Assembly (NCBI GenBank): GCA_027920525.1 | Contig: CP115858.1 | Location: 2,976,001 to 3,040,000, forward strand | DNA from: Chryseobacterium daecheongense | GTDB lineage: Bacteria > Bacteroidota > Bacteroidia > Flavobacteriales > Weeksellaceae | Length of the DNA: 64,000 nucleotides | Direction of reading: 5' to 3' | Shown here: positions 25,398 through 33,357 of the stretch, one piece after another | How positions within the stretch are numbered: the stretch's first letter is position 1 | How the letters are laid out: the number at the start of each line of letters is the position of its first letter | Notes under the pieces: generated by a model | What the model saw: the letters and a program-made list of their open reading frames with translations, nothing else | Told to the model about the DNA's origin: nothing | The model's database searches: none | Made by a program: the position numbers and the translations under genes

Positions 25398-26030
25398 ATG
25401 AAAAATCTAATGTTCATTGTAATCGCAGCTTTTCTATTGACGGCTTGCGAAAAAGGAAAACCCAATATGGGTAAGGAATCCACAGGATCTGATTCTGCAG
25501 CATGGAAACCTGTAGATTCTGCTACCGCTGTAAAGGCATGGACTGAATATGCTACTCCCGGAGAGATGCACAAAATGCTTGCTAAATCAGATGGGAAGTG
25601 GACCGGAGAAACGACTATGTGGATGGAAGAAGGAGGAAAACCTATCAAAAGTACATCTGAGTGTACCAATAAAATGATCTTTGGCGGACGCTATCAGGAG
25701 AGCGTACACACCGGTAATATGTGGGGAATGCCTTTTGAAGGAAGGAGCATTGTTGGATACGATAATGCGACTAAAAAATTTGTAAGTACATGGATGGATA
25801 ATATGGGAACAGGAATAATGTATACTACAGGAGATTGGAACGCTTCAAAGAAATCAATTGAATTTAAAGGTAAAATGCCTGACATTGCAAGACCTGGAAA
25901 AGAATGCGATGTAAGGGAAGTTTTTACATTCGTGGATGATAACACTCAAATCATGGAAATGTATGGTCCCGGCTCCAAAACCGGTAAGGAAATGAAAACA
26001 ATGGAAATAAAATTCACCCGTAAAAAATAG
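25398..26030 (+). CDS. DUF1579-family lipoprotein
   Basis: A 210-residue predicted lipoprotein: the signal peptide ends at the lipobox LLTAC (about residues 13-17), followed by a Ser/Lys-rich linker. A DUF1579-type domain then covers about 50-208 (SDGKWTGETTMWMEEGGKP, VGYDNATKKFVSTWMDNMGT, and VREVFTFVDDNTQIMEMYGP). The function of DUF1579 is unknown. The gene diverges from nrtR across a 134-nt intergenic region that contains the nrtR operator, but no second copy faces this gene, so co-regulation is not evident. A terminator follows directly. Confidence 0.88.
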   Translation: MKNLMFIVIAAFLLTACEKGKPNMGKESTGSDSAAWKPVDSATAVKAWTEYATPGEMHKMLAKSDGKWTGETTMWMEEGGKPIKSTSECTNKMIFGGRYQESVHTGNMWGMPFEGRSIVGYDNATKKFVSTWMDNMGTGIMYTTGDWNASKKSIEFKGKMPDIARPGKECDVREVFTFVDDNTQIMEMYGPGSKTGKEMKTMEIKFTRKK

Positions 26031-26036
26031 AAAATA

Positions 26037-26066
26037 AAAAAACCGCTTCCTCTGAAGCGGTTTTTT
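26037..26066 (+). terminator. Terminator after the DUF1579 lipoprotein
   Basis: Stem AAAAAACCGCTTC/GAAGCGGTTTTTT with a 4-nt loop. It is symmetrical, and so could also end the minus-strand gene remnant next to it. Confidence 0.92.
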
Positions 26067-26069
26067 ATG

Positions 26070-26240
26070 CTAATTGGTTTCTGATGCACTTGTTACCGGA
26101 ACGCTGAAATTATTGTTTAAATAATTAACGTTGTAGACCTGCCCGCTCCATGTCTTCATTGTGGAGTTGAAAACATATATTTATGATCATACGTATCAGC
26201 AAACATTAACAACAGTAAAAAACACACCTCATTTTCAGTG
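26070..26240 (-). pseudogene. Possible decayed gene, C-terminal remnant
   Basis: On the minus strand, with its stop TAG at 26070-26072 beside the terminator, an open stretch encodes STMKTWSGQVYNVNYLNNNF followed by SVPVTSASETN. Going upstream, the frame is lost near 26175. A neighbouring frame continues as LLLLMFADTYDHKYM, as if two bases (TA) had been inserted. Neither part has a credible start. The residue composition looks like real coding sequence, but I do not recognise the family, and chance cannot be excluded. Confidence 0.35.
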
Positions 26241-26343
26241 ATTTTCCTGATTCTACACCTTATTTTATTATAGAAATTTGATATAGTAAAAAGGTCCAGG
26301 CCGAAAACCTTTAAAAGTAGGCATAAAACAAACTAACATTATC

Positions 26344-26559
26344 ATGAATGCAAAAAATTTATTAAGAGTACTTATTGTAATTATCGTCATTATTGGCGGA
26401 GTTATTATTATTGTAATAGGCAAAAAACCATTTCCTGAGCCTGAATGTATTGTATGTGGTACTAAACTGATAACCATGCTTGGTATCGTTGAAATTATTC
26501 TGGGATTAGGAGCGCTGGTCGTGCAGAGAAACCTGATTGATAAGCAGAGAAATCTATAA
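26344..26559 (+). CDS. Small two-helix membrane protein
   Basis: A 71-residue hypothetical protein with a hydrophobic helix at about 5-26 (LLRVLIVIIVIIGGVIIIVI), a short loop PFPEPECIVCGTK with a Cys-x-x-Cys pair, a second helix at about 42-60 and a basic tail. Family unknown. It stands between two terminators and so is its own unit. The CxxC in the loop could bind metal or form a disulphide, but that is speculation. Confidence 0.6.
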   Translation: MNAKNLLRVLIVIIVIIGGVIIIVIGKKPFPEPECIVCGTKLITMLGIVEIILGLGALVVQRNLIDKQRNL

Positions 26560-26563
26560 AAAT

Positions 26564-26592
26564 AAAAAGACCGATATGATATCGGTCTTTTT
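26564..26592 (+). terminator. Bidirectional terminator between the small membrane protein and lepA
   Basis: Stem AAAAGACCGATA/TATCGGTCTTTT with a 3-nt loop, ending the plus-strand small gene and the convergent lepA. Confidence 0.9.
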
Positions 26593-26596
26593 TATA

Positions 26597-28393
26597 TTAA
26601 TCGTTTAGCTTTAATACCGCCATAAATGCAGATTGCGGTACTTCTACCCTACCAATCTGTTTCATCTTTTTCTTACCTTCCTTCTGTTTTTCCAAAAGCT
26701 TACGTTTTCTGGAAATATCTCCCCCGTAACACTTCGCTGTAACATCTTTTCTTAGAGCTTTAATGGTTTCCCTCGCGATAACCTTCGTTCCCAATGCCGC
26801 CTGAACCGCAATATCAAACTGCTGTCTAGGGATCAGTTCACGAAGTTTTTCACACATCTTCTTACCGATATGATAGGCATTACTATCGTGAATCAATGAA
26901 GAAAGGGCATCTACCATATCGCCATTGATCAGGATATCCATTTTTACAAGCTTGGAAGCTCTGAATCCGATCGGATGATAATCAAATGATGCATATCCTT
27001 TAGAAATGGATTTCAGTCTATCGTAGAAATCGAATACAACTTCTGCCAGAGGCATATTGAATATCAGCTCTACTCTTTCAGAAGTTAAATAACTTTGGTT
27101 AACGATCTCTCCTCTTTTCTCAATACATAAAGTCATTACCGATCCTACAAAATCAGATTTGGTAATAATAGAAGCTTTAATAAACGGTTCTTCCACTCTA
27201 TCCATTGTAGATGGATCCATCATTTCAGACGGGTTATTAATCAAAATAGGAACATCCGGTTCTTTTTTAGTATATCCGAAATAAGAAACGTTCGGTACCG
27301 TAGTGATAACGTTCATATTGAATTCCCTGTCCAATCGCTCCTGAACAATTTCCATATGCAGCATTCCTAAGAAACCACATCGGAACCCAAAGCCCAGAGC
27401 AGCAGAACTTTCCGGTTCAAAAACTAAAGAAGCGTCGTTAAGCCTTAATTTCTCTAATGAAAATCTAAGCTCCTCAAAATCCTCAGAATCAATAGGATAA
27501 ATCCCTGCAAATACCATCGGTTTAACTTCCTCAAATCCTTCAATCGGTCCACTTGCGGGTTTATCGAAAGAAGTGATGGTATCTCCTACTTTAACTTCTC
27601 TGGCATCTTTAATTCCAGAAACCAAATATCCTACATCTCCACATCCAATTGTCTTTTTAGGAACCTGCTTCAGCTTTAAAGTCCCTACTTCGTCAGCTCC
27701 ATATTCTTTTCCAGTGGCAAAAAATTTTATTTTTTCATTTTTGGAAATACTTCCATTTACTACTTTAAAATAGGCTTCTATACCACGGAAAGGATTGTAT
27801 ACGGAATCGAAGATCAAAGCCTGAAGTGGCGCATCAGGATCTCCTACAGGAGCAGGAATTCTTTCCACAATCTGCTCAAGCAGATGGTGAACCCCTTCAC
27901 CGGTTTTCCCGGAAACCCTTAATACATCTTCATATTCGCAACCAATTAAATTCATGATTTCATCAGTCACCTCTTCAGGATTGGCTGAAGGTAAATCGAT
28001 TTTATTAAGAATAGGAATGATCGTCAGATCATTCTCCAATGCAAGATAAAGATTACTAATAGTCTGTGCCTGAATACTTTGAGCAGCATCTACAATAAGA
28101 AGCGCTCCTTCGCAGGCAGCAATTGATCTGGAAACCTCATAAGAGAAATCCACGTGTCCCGGGGTATCGATCAGATTTAAAATATATTTTTCCCCTTTAT
28201 ATTCATAATCCATCTGGATCGCGTGAGATTTAATCGTAATCCCACGTTCTTTCTCCAAATCCATATCATCCAGCGTCTGAGACTGTAATTCCCTCTGGGT
28301 AACTGTATTGGTATATTCCAATAAACGATCCGCCAAAGTACTTTTACCGTGGTCAATATGAGCGATTATGCAAAAATTTCGTATGTTTTTCAT
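26597..28393 (-). CDS. lepA: Elongation factor 4 (LepA)
   Basis: LepA is a ribosome-associated GTPase that acts in initiation and back-translocation. The 598-residue length is exactly that of the family. The G domain shows [15 protein letters not shown] (G1), DTPGHVDF (G3) and NKIDLP (G4). The EF-G-like domains and the LepA-specific C-terminal domain follow, with [20 protein letters not shown] near the end. A -7 box (TATCTTTG, minus strand 28413-28420) lies 19 nt upstream of the ATG. Confidence 0.96.
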   Translation of the reverse strand: MKNIRNFCIIAHIDHGKSTLADRLLEYTNTVTQRELQSQTLDDMDLEKERGITIKSHAIQMDYEYKGEKYILNLIDTPGHVDFSYEVSRSIAACEGALLIVDAAQSIQAQTISNLYLALENDLTIIPILNKIDLPSANPEEVTDEIMNLIGCEYEDVLRVSGKTGEGVHHLLEQIVERIPAPVGDPDAPLQALIFDSVYNPFRGIEAYFKVVNGSISKNEKIKFFATGKEYGADEVGTLKLKQVPKKTIGCGDVGYLVSGIKDAREVKVGDTITSFDKPASGPIEGFEEVKPMVFAGIYPIDSEDFEELRFSLEKLRLNDASLVFEPESSAALGFGFRCGFLGMLHMEIVQERLDREFNMNVITTVPNVSYFGYTKKEPDVPILINNPSEMMDPSTMDRVEEPFIKASIITKSDFVGSVMTLCIEKRGEIVNQSYLTSERVELIFNMPLAEVVFDFYDRLKSISKGYASFDYHPIGFRASKLVKMDILINGDMVDALSSLIHDSNAYHIGKKMCEKLRELIPRQQFDIAVQAALGTKVIARETIKALRKDVTAKCYGGDISRKRKLLEKQKEGKKKMKQIGRVEVPQSAFMAVLKLND

Positions 28394-28412
28394 TTAAGAA
28401 CCTTGTAATTTG

Positions 28413-28420
28413 CAAAGATA
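28413..28420 (-). promoter_or_regulatory. -7 promoter box of lepA
   Basis: TATCTTTG on the minus strand matches TAnnTTTG, 19 nt before the ATG. Confidence 0.45.
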
Positions 28421-28470
28421 AAAAAAAGCAAGACAATTCATTGCTGTTAATTTTAATCAGTGAAATTAAT

Positions 28471-29490
28471 TTATAATTCCGAAGGAAAATCGTATTCTCC
28501 CGTTAAAGGATCAATATAGATTTCAAACTTATCCCCTTTTTTCATTTTCTTTTGTTCTGCTCCCTGTTGAATTGCATCAGCAACACCTCCAATTAAACCA
28601 AACATTCCTAATGTATTATTAGAAGCTGCAGGAAAAAGATATCCTCTGTTGCTTACCACATAAAATCCTTTTTCATTTCTATTTAAATCCAGAAAGCCTG
28701 ACAATCCCTTTTTATAAGCCTTTCCGTTTTCCACGTAAGCAAACATTTTGTAGGCAGGGATCTTATTCTTTTTACCATTTTCCTCTTTGAGTGCTTTTGT
28801 CACCTCCCCTTTTTCATTCCTTTCAAGTAGATAATTTCCGGGCTCGGGAGTCTGGTTAAAGAATGAAACGTGATCCAAATAAATCCCATCCTTTAACTGA
28901 TCGCTCTTATATACTGCATAATTGTTCCTGACAAATGATTCATAATCAGAAAGCTCGTTGATAGATACAGCATTTCCAAAAGGTCTCTTTCTGTATGTTC
29001 TCATGAATAAATCAAAAAAAACATTAGGAACATTCTTAACTAAAAGTTCTGCAATTTCCTTATTATTGAATGTAACTACAGTATCTTTTTTATATAGGAA
29101 ACGATATTGATCCCCTTCCTTTGAAAAAGTCTGGGCTGAAAAATCAATGCTCCCGCTTGTATTTTTTCCAATTGTTTCTCCAACACTTAATTTAAGCTTT
29201 TTTAAAATCAGAACCAGGTCTGCACTTCCTCCCTCATCATTTCCTTTTTTATACCAGTTTCCTAAATCATTTCCCGGGCTTGTAAGGAAAACAACTTCCT
29301 TCTCTTCTTTTTGATTTCCAAAAGGAAGAATTCCTATTTTTTTGTCTTCTCTTTGATCAATAACCGTTAAAGTCTTATAAGTTTCTTTTCCGTAATTTGG
29401 AATACTCCCTTTGAATTTGATGTATTCTTTTCCCTGAGATAATACGGTGATTGCAATAAAAAGGCTTGCAGTCTGAAGTAATTTCTTCAT
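28471..29490 (-). CDS. Hypothetical secreted protein
   Basis: A 339-residue protein with an N-terminal signal peptide (MKKLLQTASLFIAITVLSQG). The body is beta-rich and Lys/Glu-rich, with no motif I recognise. A Gly-rich hydrophobic stretch near residue 290 (NTLGMFGLIGGVADAIQQGA) could be a short membrane-associated helix, and the C terminus reads KFEIYIDPLTGEYDFPSEL. I start it at ATG 29490, because the 19 residues encoded further upstream are a Phe/Lys-rich translation of leader DNA. It lies 77 nt upstream of lepA on the same strand. Function unknown. Confidence 0.7.
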   Translation of the reverse strand: MKKLLQTASLFIAITVLSQGKEYIKFKGSIPNYGKETYKTLTVIDQREDKKIGILPFGNQKEEKEVVFLTSPGNDLGNWYKKGNDEGGSADLVLILKKLKLSVGETIGKNTSGSIDFSAQTFSKEGDQYRFLYKKDTVVTFNNKEIAELLVKNVPNVFFDLFMRTYRKRPFGNAVSINELSDYESFVRNNYAVYKSDQLKDGIYLDHVSFFNQTPEPGNYLLERNEKGEVTKALKEENGKKNKIPAYKMFAYVENGKAYKKGLSGFLDLNRNEKGFYVVSNRGYLFPAASNNTLGMFGLIGGVADAIQQGAEQKKMKKGDKFEIYIDPLTGEYDFPSEL

Positions 29491-29669
29491 CTTTTTTATA
29501 TTTTTTGCAAAAGTAAAGATTAGTTTTAAACCAACTACACCAAACAAAAAACATTCATAAAAGTTATTAATCTCTATATTATTTTAAATCTTATTTTGAA
29601 AAAATGTAGTCTCCCGTAACGATAATTGTTCTTACAATGCTTCCCACAAAATATCATTTCAAACATAAA

Positions 29670-29710
29670 ATCAAACGACTCTTACAAAAAGATTCGTAAG
29701 AGTCGTCCAA
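29670..29710 (-). terminator. Probable terminator of the sigma-factor operon
   Basis: An 11-bp perfect stem ACGACTCTTAC/GTAAGAGTCGT (29675-29685 and 29696-29706) with a 10-nt loop and a T-rich tail on the minus strand. Confidence 0.65.
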
Positions 29711-29728
29711 CATTAAAAAAATAAACTA

Positions 29729-30238
29729 TTATGGGTTTTGTTTCGGCGTTCCCGAATTGTTATGATCGTGAGGCTTTCTGTCATTCATCTTATCTCTCAT
29801 CCTCCACTCCGATTGAAACAATTTCAGTACTTTCTGACAGGGAACTACCCGCTGCATTTTCTCAGCATATTTTTTTCTATTATCCAGTAATTTTTGTCCC
29901 AGCTCAAAGCTTTGCTGTAGCTTGACTTTGGCTTCTTCATCAGACATTTTATCAGGATCAAAATCAGGATTAAACTGGCTTTTTATTTGTTTCTGATTAT
30001 CTATGTATTCATTATAAATAGCCGTAAATTCTGCTTTATCTTTCTCATCTACATTCAGATTGTCCAGCATCATATTATCTCTGAATTTTTTCAAAAGATC
30101 TTTTCTCTCTTCCGGAGAAAGGTTATTGATGATCTCCTTTCTTTGTTTAGGGTCCATCTTTTTCCAGTCATAATCCGTCCTTTGAGCATGTAAACAAAAG
30201 CCGTAAATAATAAAAAGGGTAAATAATATCTTTTTCAT
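29729..30238 (-). CDS. Periplasmic helical protein of the sigma-factor operon
   Basis: A 169-residue protein with a signal peptide (MKKILFTLFIIYGFCLHAQ) and a charged, helical body (KEIINNLSPEERKDLLKKFR, then NQKQIKSQFNPDFDPDKM). The composition and the position after an ECF sigma factor and a membrane-anchored protein resemble CpxP/Spy-like or heavy-metal-resistance sensors. That similarity is weak and is not a motif match. It follows the putative anti-sigma gene by 8 nt, so these three genes (sigma, membrane protein, periplasmic protein) are one unit. Confidence 0.65.
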   Translation of the reverse strand: MKKILFTLFIIYGFCLHAQRTDYDWKKMDPKQRKEIINNLSPEERKDLLKKFRDNMMLDNLNVDEKDKAEFTAIYNEYIDNQKQIKSQFNPDFDPDKMSDEEAKVKLQQSFELGQKLLDNRKKYAEKMQRVVPCQKVLKLFQSEWRMRDKMNDRKPHDHNNSGTPKQNP

Positions 30239-30246
30239 CTCTTCTT

Positions 30247-30783
30247 TTAATTATATAAATCTAAATAAACGTCTTCTGTTGAATTCTTGGCTAGTTCTGC
30301 AATCTCAGAATTAGAAAATGAATCCAGATATTCGTTCATTTTAGTTTCAGTCTGCTTTGAAACAGCGACTCCGTTCTGGGGTTTTGAAACTGTTTCTGCT
30401 TCAGTATCCTGAGAATCGTCTATCTCTGCACTTTTCTTGTTTTGAACTATTTGATCCGTGCTTTCCACAGAAATTAAATCAGATTTCAAAGTTTCGTAGG
30501 CAAGCTCGCTTTCACTCTTTGGAGCCTGGTCATTCTTTGCATAACTTACTTCAGAAATACCAGAATCTTTTATTGTATTTTGATCGGAATTGAAAACAAA
30601 AATACTTCCAAAGATCAAAGCTAATGACGCAGCAACCGCATACATCCAATTTAATTTAAATATGGGTGCTTTTTTATTTGCCTTCACGTCATTCATCACT
30701 CTTTCCTGGATCATATTAAACATATCATCAGGAGCTTTGTAAATGTTTTTACGTTCTAATTTCTCTATATCGAACTCTTTCAT
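30247..30783 (-). CDS. Putative membrane-anchored anti-sigma factor
   Basis: A 178-residue protein with a short N-terminal cytoplasmic part (EFDIEKLERKNIYKAPDDMF), one membrane helix at about 48-64 (WMYAVAASLALIFGSIFVF) and a long acidic, Ser/Thr/Gln-rich periplasmic tail. The position directly after an ECF sigma gene, with a 13-nt gap, and the single-TM layout fit an anti-sigma factor. No zinc motif (HxxxCxxC) is visible, so the assignment rests on topology and context. Confidence 0.6.
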   Translation of the reverse strand: MKEFDIEKLERKNIYKAPDDMFNMIQERVMNDVKANKKAPIFKLNWMYAVAASLALIFGSIFVFNSDQNTIKDSGISEVSYAKNDQAPKSESELAYETLKSDLISVESTDQIVQNKKSAEIDDSQDTEAETVSKPQNGVAVSKQTETKMNEYLDSFSNSEIAELAKNSTEDVYLDLYN

Positions 30784-30796
30784 CTTATTATGTTAA

Positions 30797-31354
30797 TCAA
30801 AAATTATTCTCGTAATTTTCTTTAATATATTCTTCTATCTTTTGTTTGGCATAATGATAATTTGTTTTTAAGGTTCCTACGGACATATCAACAATCTTTG
30901 ATATCTCTTCGTAAGGCAAATCATCATAATACCGCATCATAAATACGAGTTTCTGTTTTTCAGGCAGACTCTGTATAGCATTCTGTAATAAAACCTGTAT
31001 TTCATCGGCATCTTTTTCAGCATTATCCGCTACAAGATTTTGCATATGATACTCAGCATCTTCATCAGTTTTCTGCATTTTTTTCATTTTATTAACTTGC
31101 TGTAATGCTTCGTTGGTAGCTATCCTGTACAACCAAGTATACAGCTGGCTATCATTTTTGAACTGATGAAAATTCTGATAGGCTTTTATAAAAGTATCCT
31201 GCAACGTATCCTGAGCAAGATCTCCGTCTACAATAATTCTTCGTATATGCCAATATAATCTACTTTGATAAGCATCCATCAAGGCACGAACTCCTTTATC
31301 CTGAGTTCGGGGATTTTGCATCAGCGTAATAATTTCCGCGTCCTTAATCTTCAT
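30797..31354 (-). CDS. ECF-type RNA polymerase sigma factor
   Basis: A 185-residue sigma-70 family protein. Region 2 is visible around DLAQDTLQDTFIKAYQNFHQ and LYTWLYRIATNEALQQV (about 55-90). Region 4 is around LPEKQKLVFMMRYYDDLPYE, EISKIVDMSVGTLKTNYHYA and KQKIEEYI (about 130-180). ATG 31354 is preferred; a GTG at 31366 is in frame. It heads the three-gene unit with a putative anti-sigma and a periplasmic protein. A -7-like box (TATTTTTG, 31379-31386) with a TTG 22 nt further upstream precedes it. Confidence 0.92.
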   Translation of the reverse strand: MKIKDAEIITLMQNPRTQDKGVRALMDAYQSRLYWHIRRIIVDGDLAQDTLQDTFIKAYQNFHQFKNDSQLYTWLYRIATNEALQQVNKMKKMQKTDEDAEYHMQNLVADNAEKDADEIQVLLQNAIQSLPEKQKLVFMMRYYDDLPYEEISKIVDMSVGTLKTNYHYAKQKIEEYIKENYENNF

Positions 31355-31378
31355 AGATGCTTTCACTGTTTTGGATTA

Positions 31379-31386
31379 CAAAAATA
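31379..31386 (-). promoter_or_regulatory. -7 promoter box of the sigma operon
   Basis: TATTTTTG on the minus strand matches TAnnTTTG, with a TTG 22 nt upstream. Confidence 0.45.
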
Positions 31387-31437
31387 TCTAAAAGTTAAAT
31401 ACTTTGTTCAATTTTCAGTCCAAAACTCATAAAATAT

Positions 31438-31445
31438 TATCTTTG
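31438..31445 (+). promoter_or_regulatory. -7 promoter box of the DUF2520 gene
   Basis: TATCTTTG matches TAnnTTTG and ends only 4 nt before the ATG, which implies a leaderless or nearly leaderless mRNA. Confidence 0.45.
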
Positions 31446-31449
31446 TTAT

Positions 31450-32199
31450 ATGCAAATTGTAATTATAGGTTCCGGAAATGTCGCATACCATCTGGCAAAA
31501 GCCTTTGTTCTGAATAACATTCCGTTAGCTCAGATTTTTGGACGAAATGAAAAGGATTTGGAAAAAATAGCTGCGGAGTTACATATTCCTTATTCTACGG
31601 AAAAGCTGGAAGATGCCGATTTATATATTATCTGTGTAAGTGATAACTCTGTACAGAATGTTTCAGCAATGATCACTAAAAAAGATTCACTTGTTGCTCA
31701 TACTTCAGGCTCGCTTCCTAAGGAGATTTTAGCAGGGGAGTACAGGAAAGCAAGTTTTTATCCTTTACAGACATTTTCCAAATCTAAAGATCTCACCTAC
31801 AAGAAAATCCCTTTTTTCATAGAGACAGAAACCGAAAAAGACAAAGAGATTCTTTTTGAGCTGGCATCCAAAATATCTGATCATGTAATGGAAAGTAGCC
31901 ATGACAAAAGAAAATATATCCATCTTACAGCGGTTTTCGCCTGTAATTTTGTGAATCACCTTTTTTCTAAAGCCAAAGAAATATCGGATTCCCAGGAGAT
32001 TCCGTTCGACTATTTTCTTCCGTTAATTGATGAAACCGTTCAAAAAATTCATGAAATTGAACCCAGGCTTGCGCAAACGGGTCCGGCTGTAAGAAATGAT
32101 GTAAGGATATTGGAACTTCATGAGCAATTGCTAAAGGATGAAAGCCTTGAAATATATAAAGTAATGAATCATTCTATTAAAAAAATGTATGGGTTATAA
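31450..32199 (+). CDS. Rossmann-like/DUF2520 oxidoreductase
   Basis: A 249-residue protein. The N-terminal NAD(P)-binding Rossmann fold begins IVIIGSGNVAYHLAKAFV (GxGxxA/G pattern), and a C-terminal DUF2520 helical domain follows (HLTAVFACNFVNHLFSKAKE around residues 158-177). The family is ProC/6-phosphogluconate dehydrogenase-like, with unknown substrate. It heads a plus-strand run with a KdsC-like phosphatase (11-nt overlap), maf and a TPR lipoprotein gene. Divergent from the sigma factor. Confidence 0.85.
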   Translation: MQIVIIGSGNVAYHLAKAFVLNNIPLAQIFGRNEKDLEKIAAELHIPYSTEKLEDADLYIICVSDNSVQNVSAMITKKDSLVAHTSGSLPKEILAGEYRKASFYPLQTFSKSKDLTYKKIPFFIETETEKDKEILFELASKISDHVMESSHDKRKYIHLTAVFACNFVNHLFSKAKEISDSQEIPFDYFLPLIDETVQKIHEIEPRLAQTGPAVRNDVRILELHEQLLKDESLEIYKVMNHSIKKMYGL

Positions 32200-32707
32200 A
32201 GAGAAATTAAAAGATATTAAAGCATTCGTATTTGACGTGGACGGTGTTTTTACCGATGGAAGTGTGTATCTGATGCCGGGTGGAAATATGAGCAGAGTGA
32301 TGAATGTTCTGGACGGCTATGCAGTAGTAAAAGCTTTAAAAAATAATTATTTAATAGGGGTGATTACCGGAGGAAATGATGAAATGGTAAAACATCGCAT
32401 CAATTATCTGGGTATAGAAGATTATTATGCCAAATCACATGATAAAATGGCTGATTTTGAAGATTTTAAAAAGAAATACAATCTTAAAAATGAAGAGATC
32501 CTGACAATGGGTGATGATCTTCCTGACCTGCATATTATGGAAAGTTCAGCCATCGCAGCCTGTCCAGAAAATGCTGTTCCCGAAATCAAAGGCATCGCTG
32601 ATTATATTTCCACAAAGCAGGGTGGAAGTGGAGCTGTACGTGACGTCATCGAGCAGGTAATGAAGGTGCAGGGAAACTGGCATGATGACAACACACAATC
32701 TGTATAA
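32189..32707 (+). CDS. kdsC: KdsC-like HAD phosphatase
   Basis: A 172-residue C0-type HAD phosphatase. Motif I is FDVDGVFTDG (about 15-24), motif II/III TGGNDE and the Lys-containing region near residues 67-83, and motif IV MGDDLPD (about 110-116). The length matches 3-deoxy-D-manno-octulosonate 8-phosphate phosphatase, which makes KDO for lipopolysaccharide. Activity on other sugar phosphates cannot be excluded. Its ATG overlaps the DUF2520 gene by 11 nt and the maf gene starts 9 nt later. Confidence 0.88.
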   Translation: MGYKEKLKDIKAFVFDVDGVFTDGSVYLMPGGNMSRVMNVLDGYAVVKALKNNYLIGVITGGNDEMVKHRINYLGIEDYYAKSHDKMADFEDFKKKYNLKNEEILTMGDDLPDLHIMESSAIAACPENAVPEIKGIADYISTKQGGSGAVRDVIEQVMKVQGNWHDDNTQSV

Positions 32708-32716
32708 ATACTTGAT

Positions 32717-33271
32717 ATGAAATTACTTTTAGCATCACAATCACCCAGAAGAAAGGAATTGCTTTCCAGCCTTGGATTTGATTTTGAAGTAGTAACAATA
32801 GATTGTGAAGAAATCATTCCTGATGATATGGCTATTGAAAATGCGGCTGCCTATCTTTCTCAATTAAAGGCAAACTCATTCCGTCCACTTGAGGCGGGTG
32901 AAGTTTTACTCACTGCAGATACCGTTGTTGCCTTAAATAATCAAATTCTTGGAAAACCGAAAGATGAAGCCGATGCTCAGCATATGCTGCGATTGCTTTC
33001 CGGAAAAACGCATCAGGTATATACAGGAATTACCATACAGACGGTTGATCACGTTTTTACAGAAACGGATGTTGCAGATGTGGAACTCGATGAAATTTCC
33101 AATGAGGAAATTGATTATTATATTACCCATTACAAACCTTTTGATAAAGCAGGAAGTTATGGTATCCAGGAATGGCTGGGAATGGCAAAGATCAAAAAAT
33201 TATCCGGTAGTTTTTATACAATAATGGGGCTTCCAACCCATCTGGTTTACAAAATATTGAAAGAAATATAA
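32717..33271 (+). CDS. maf: Maf-family nucleoside triphosphate pyrophosphatase
   Basis: A 184-residue Maf/Ham1-like protein. The hallmark N-terminal ASQSPRRKELL (6-16), the conserved ADTVVAL (about 68-74), GKPKDEADA and PFDKAGSYGIQ (about 143-153) are present. Maf proteins hydrolyse dTTP, UTP and modified pyrimidine triphosphates and so clean the nucleotide pool. It forms a tight unit with the two upstream genes. Confidence 0.93.
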   Translation: MKLLLASQSPRRKELLSSLGFDFEVVTIDCEEIIPDDMAIENAAAYLSQLKANSFRPLEAGEVLLTADTVVALNNQILGKPKDEADAQHMLRLLSGKTHQVYTGITIQTVDHVFTETDVADVELDEISNEEIDYYITHYKPFDKAGSYGIQEWLGMAKIKKLSGSFYTIMGLPTHLVYKILKEI

Positions 33272-33357
33272 ATTTTTCCAATATAAAATTTTATTATTTT
33301 TACAAAATCATCAAACTTTTGATAATAAAAAGTAGATTAGCTAGTTATATTGAAATA

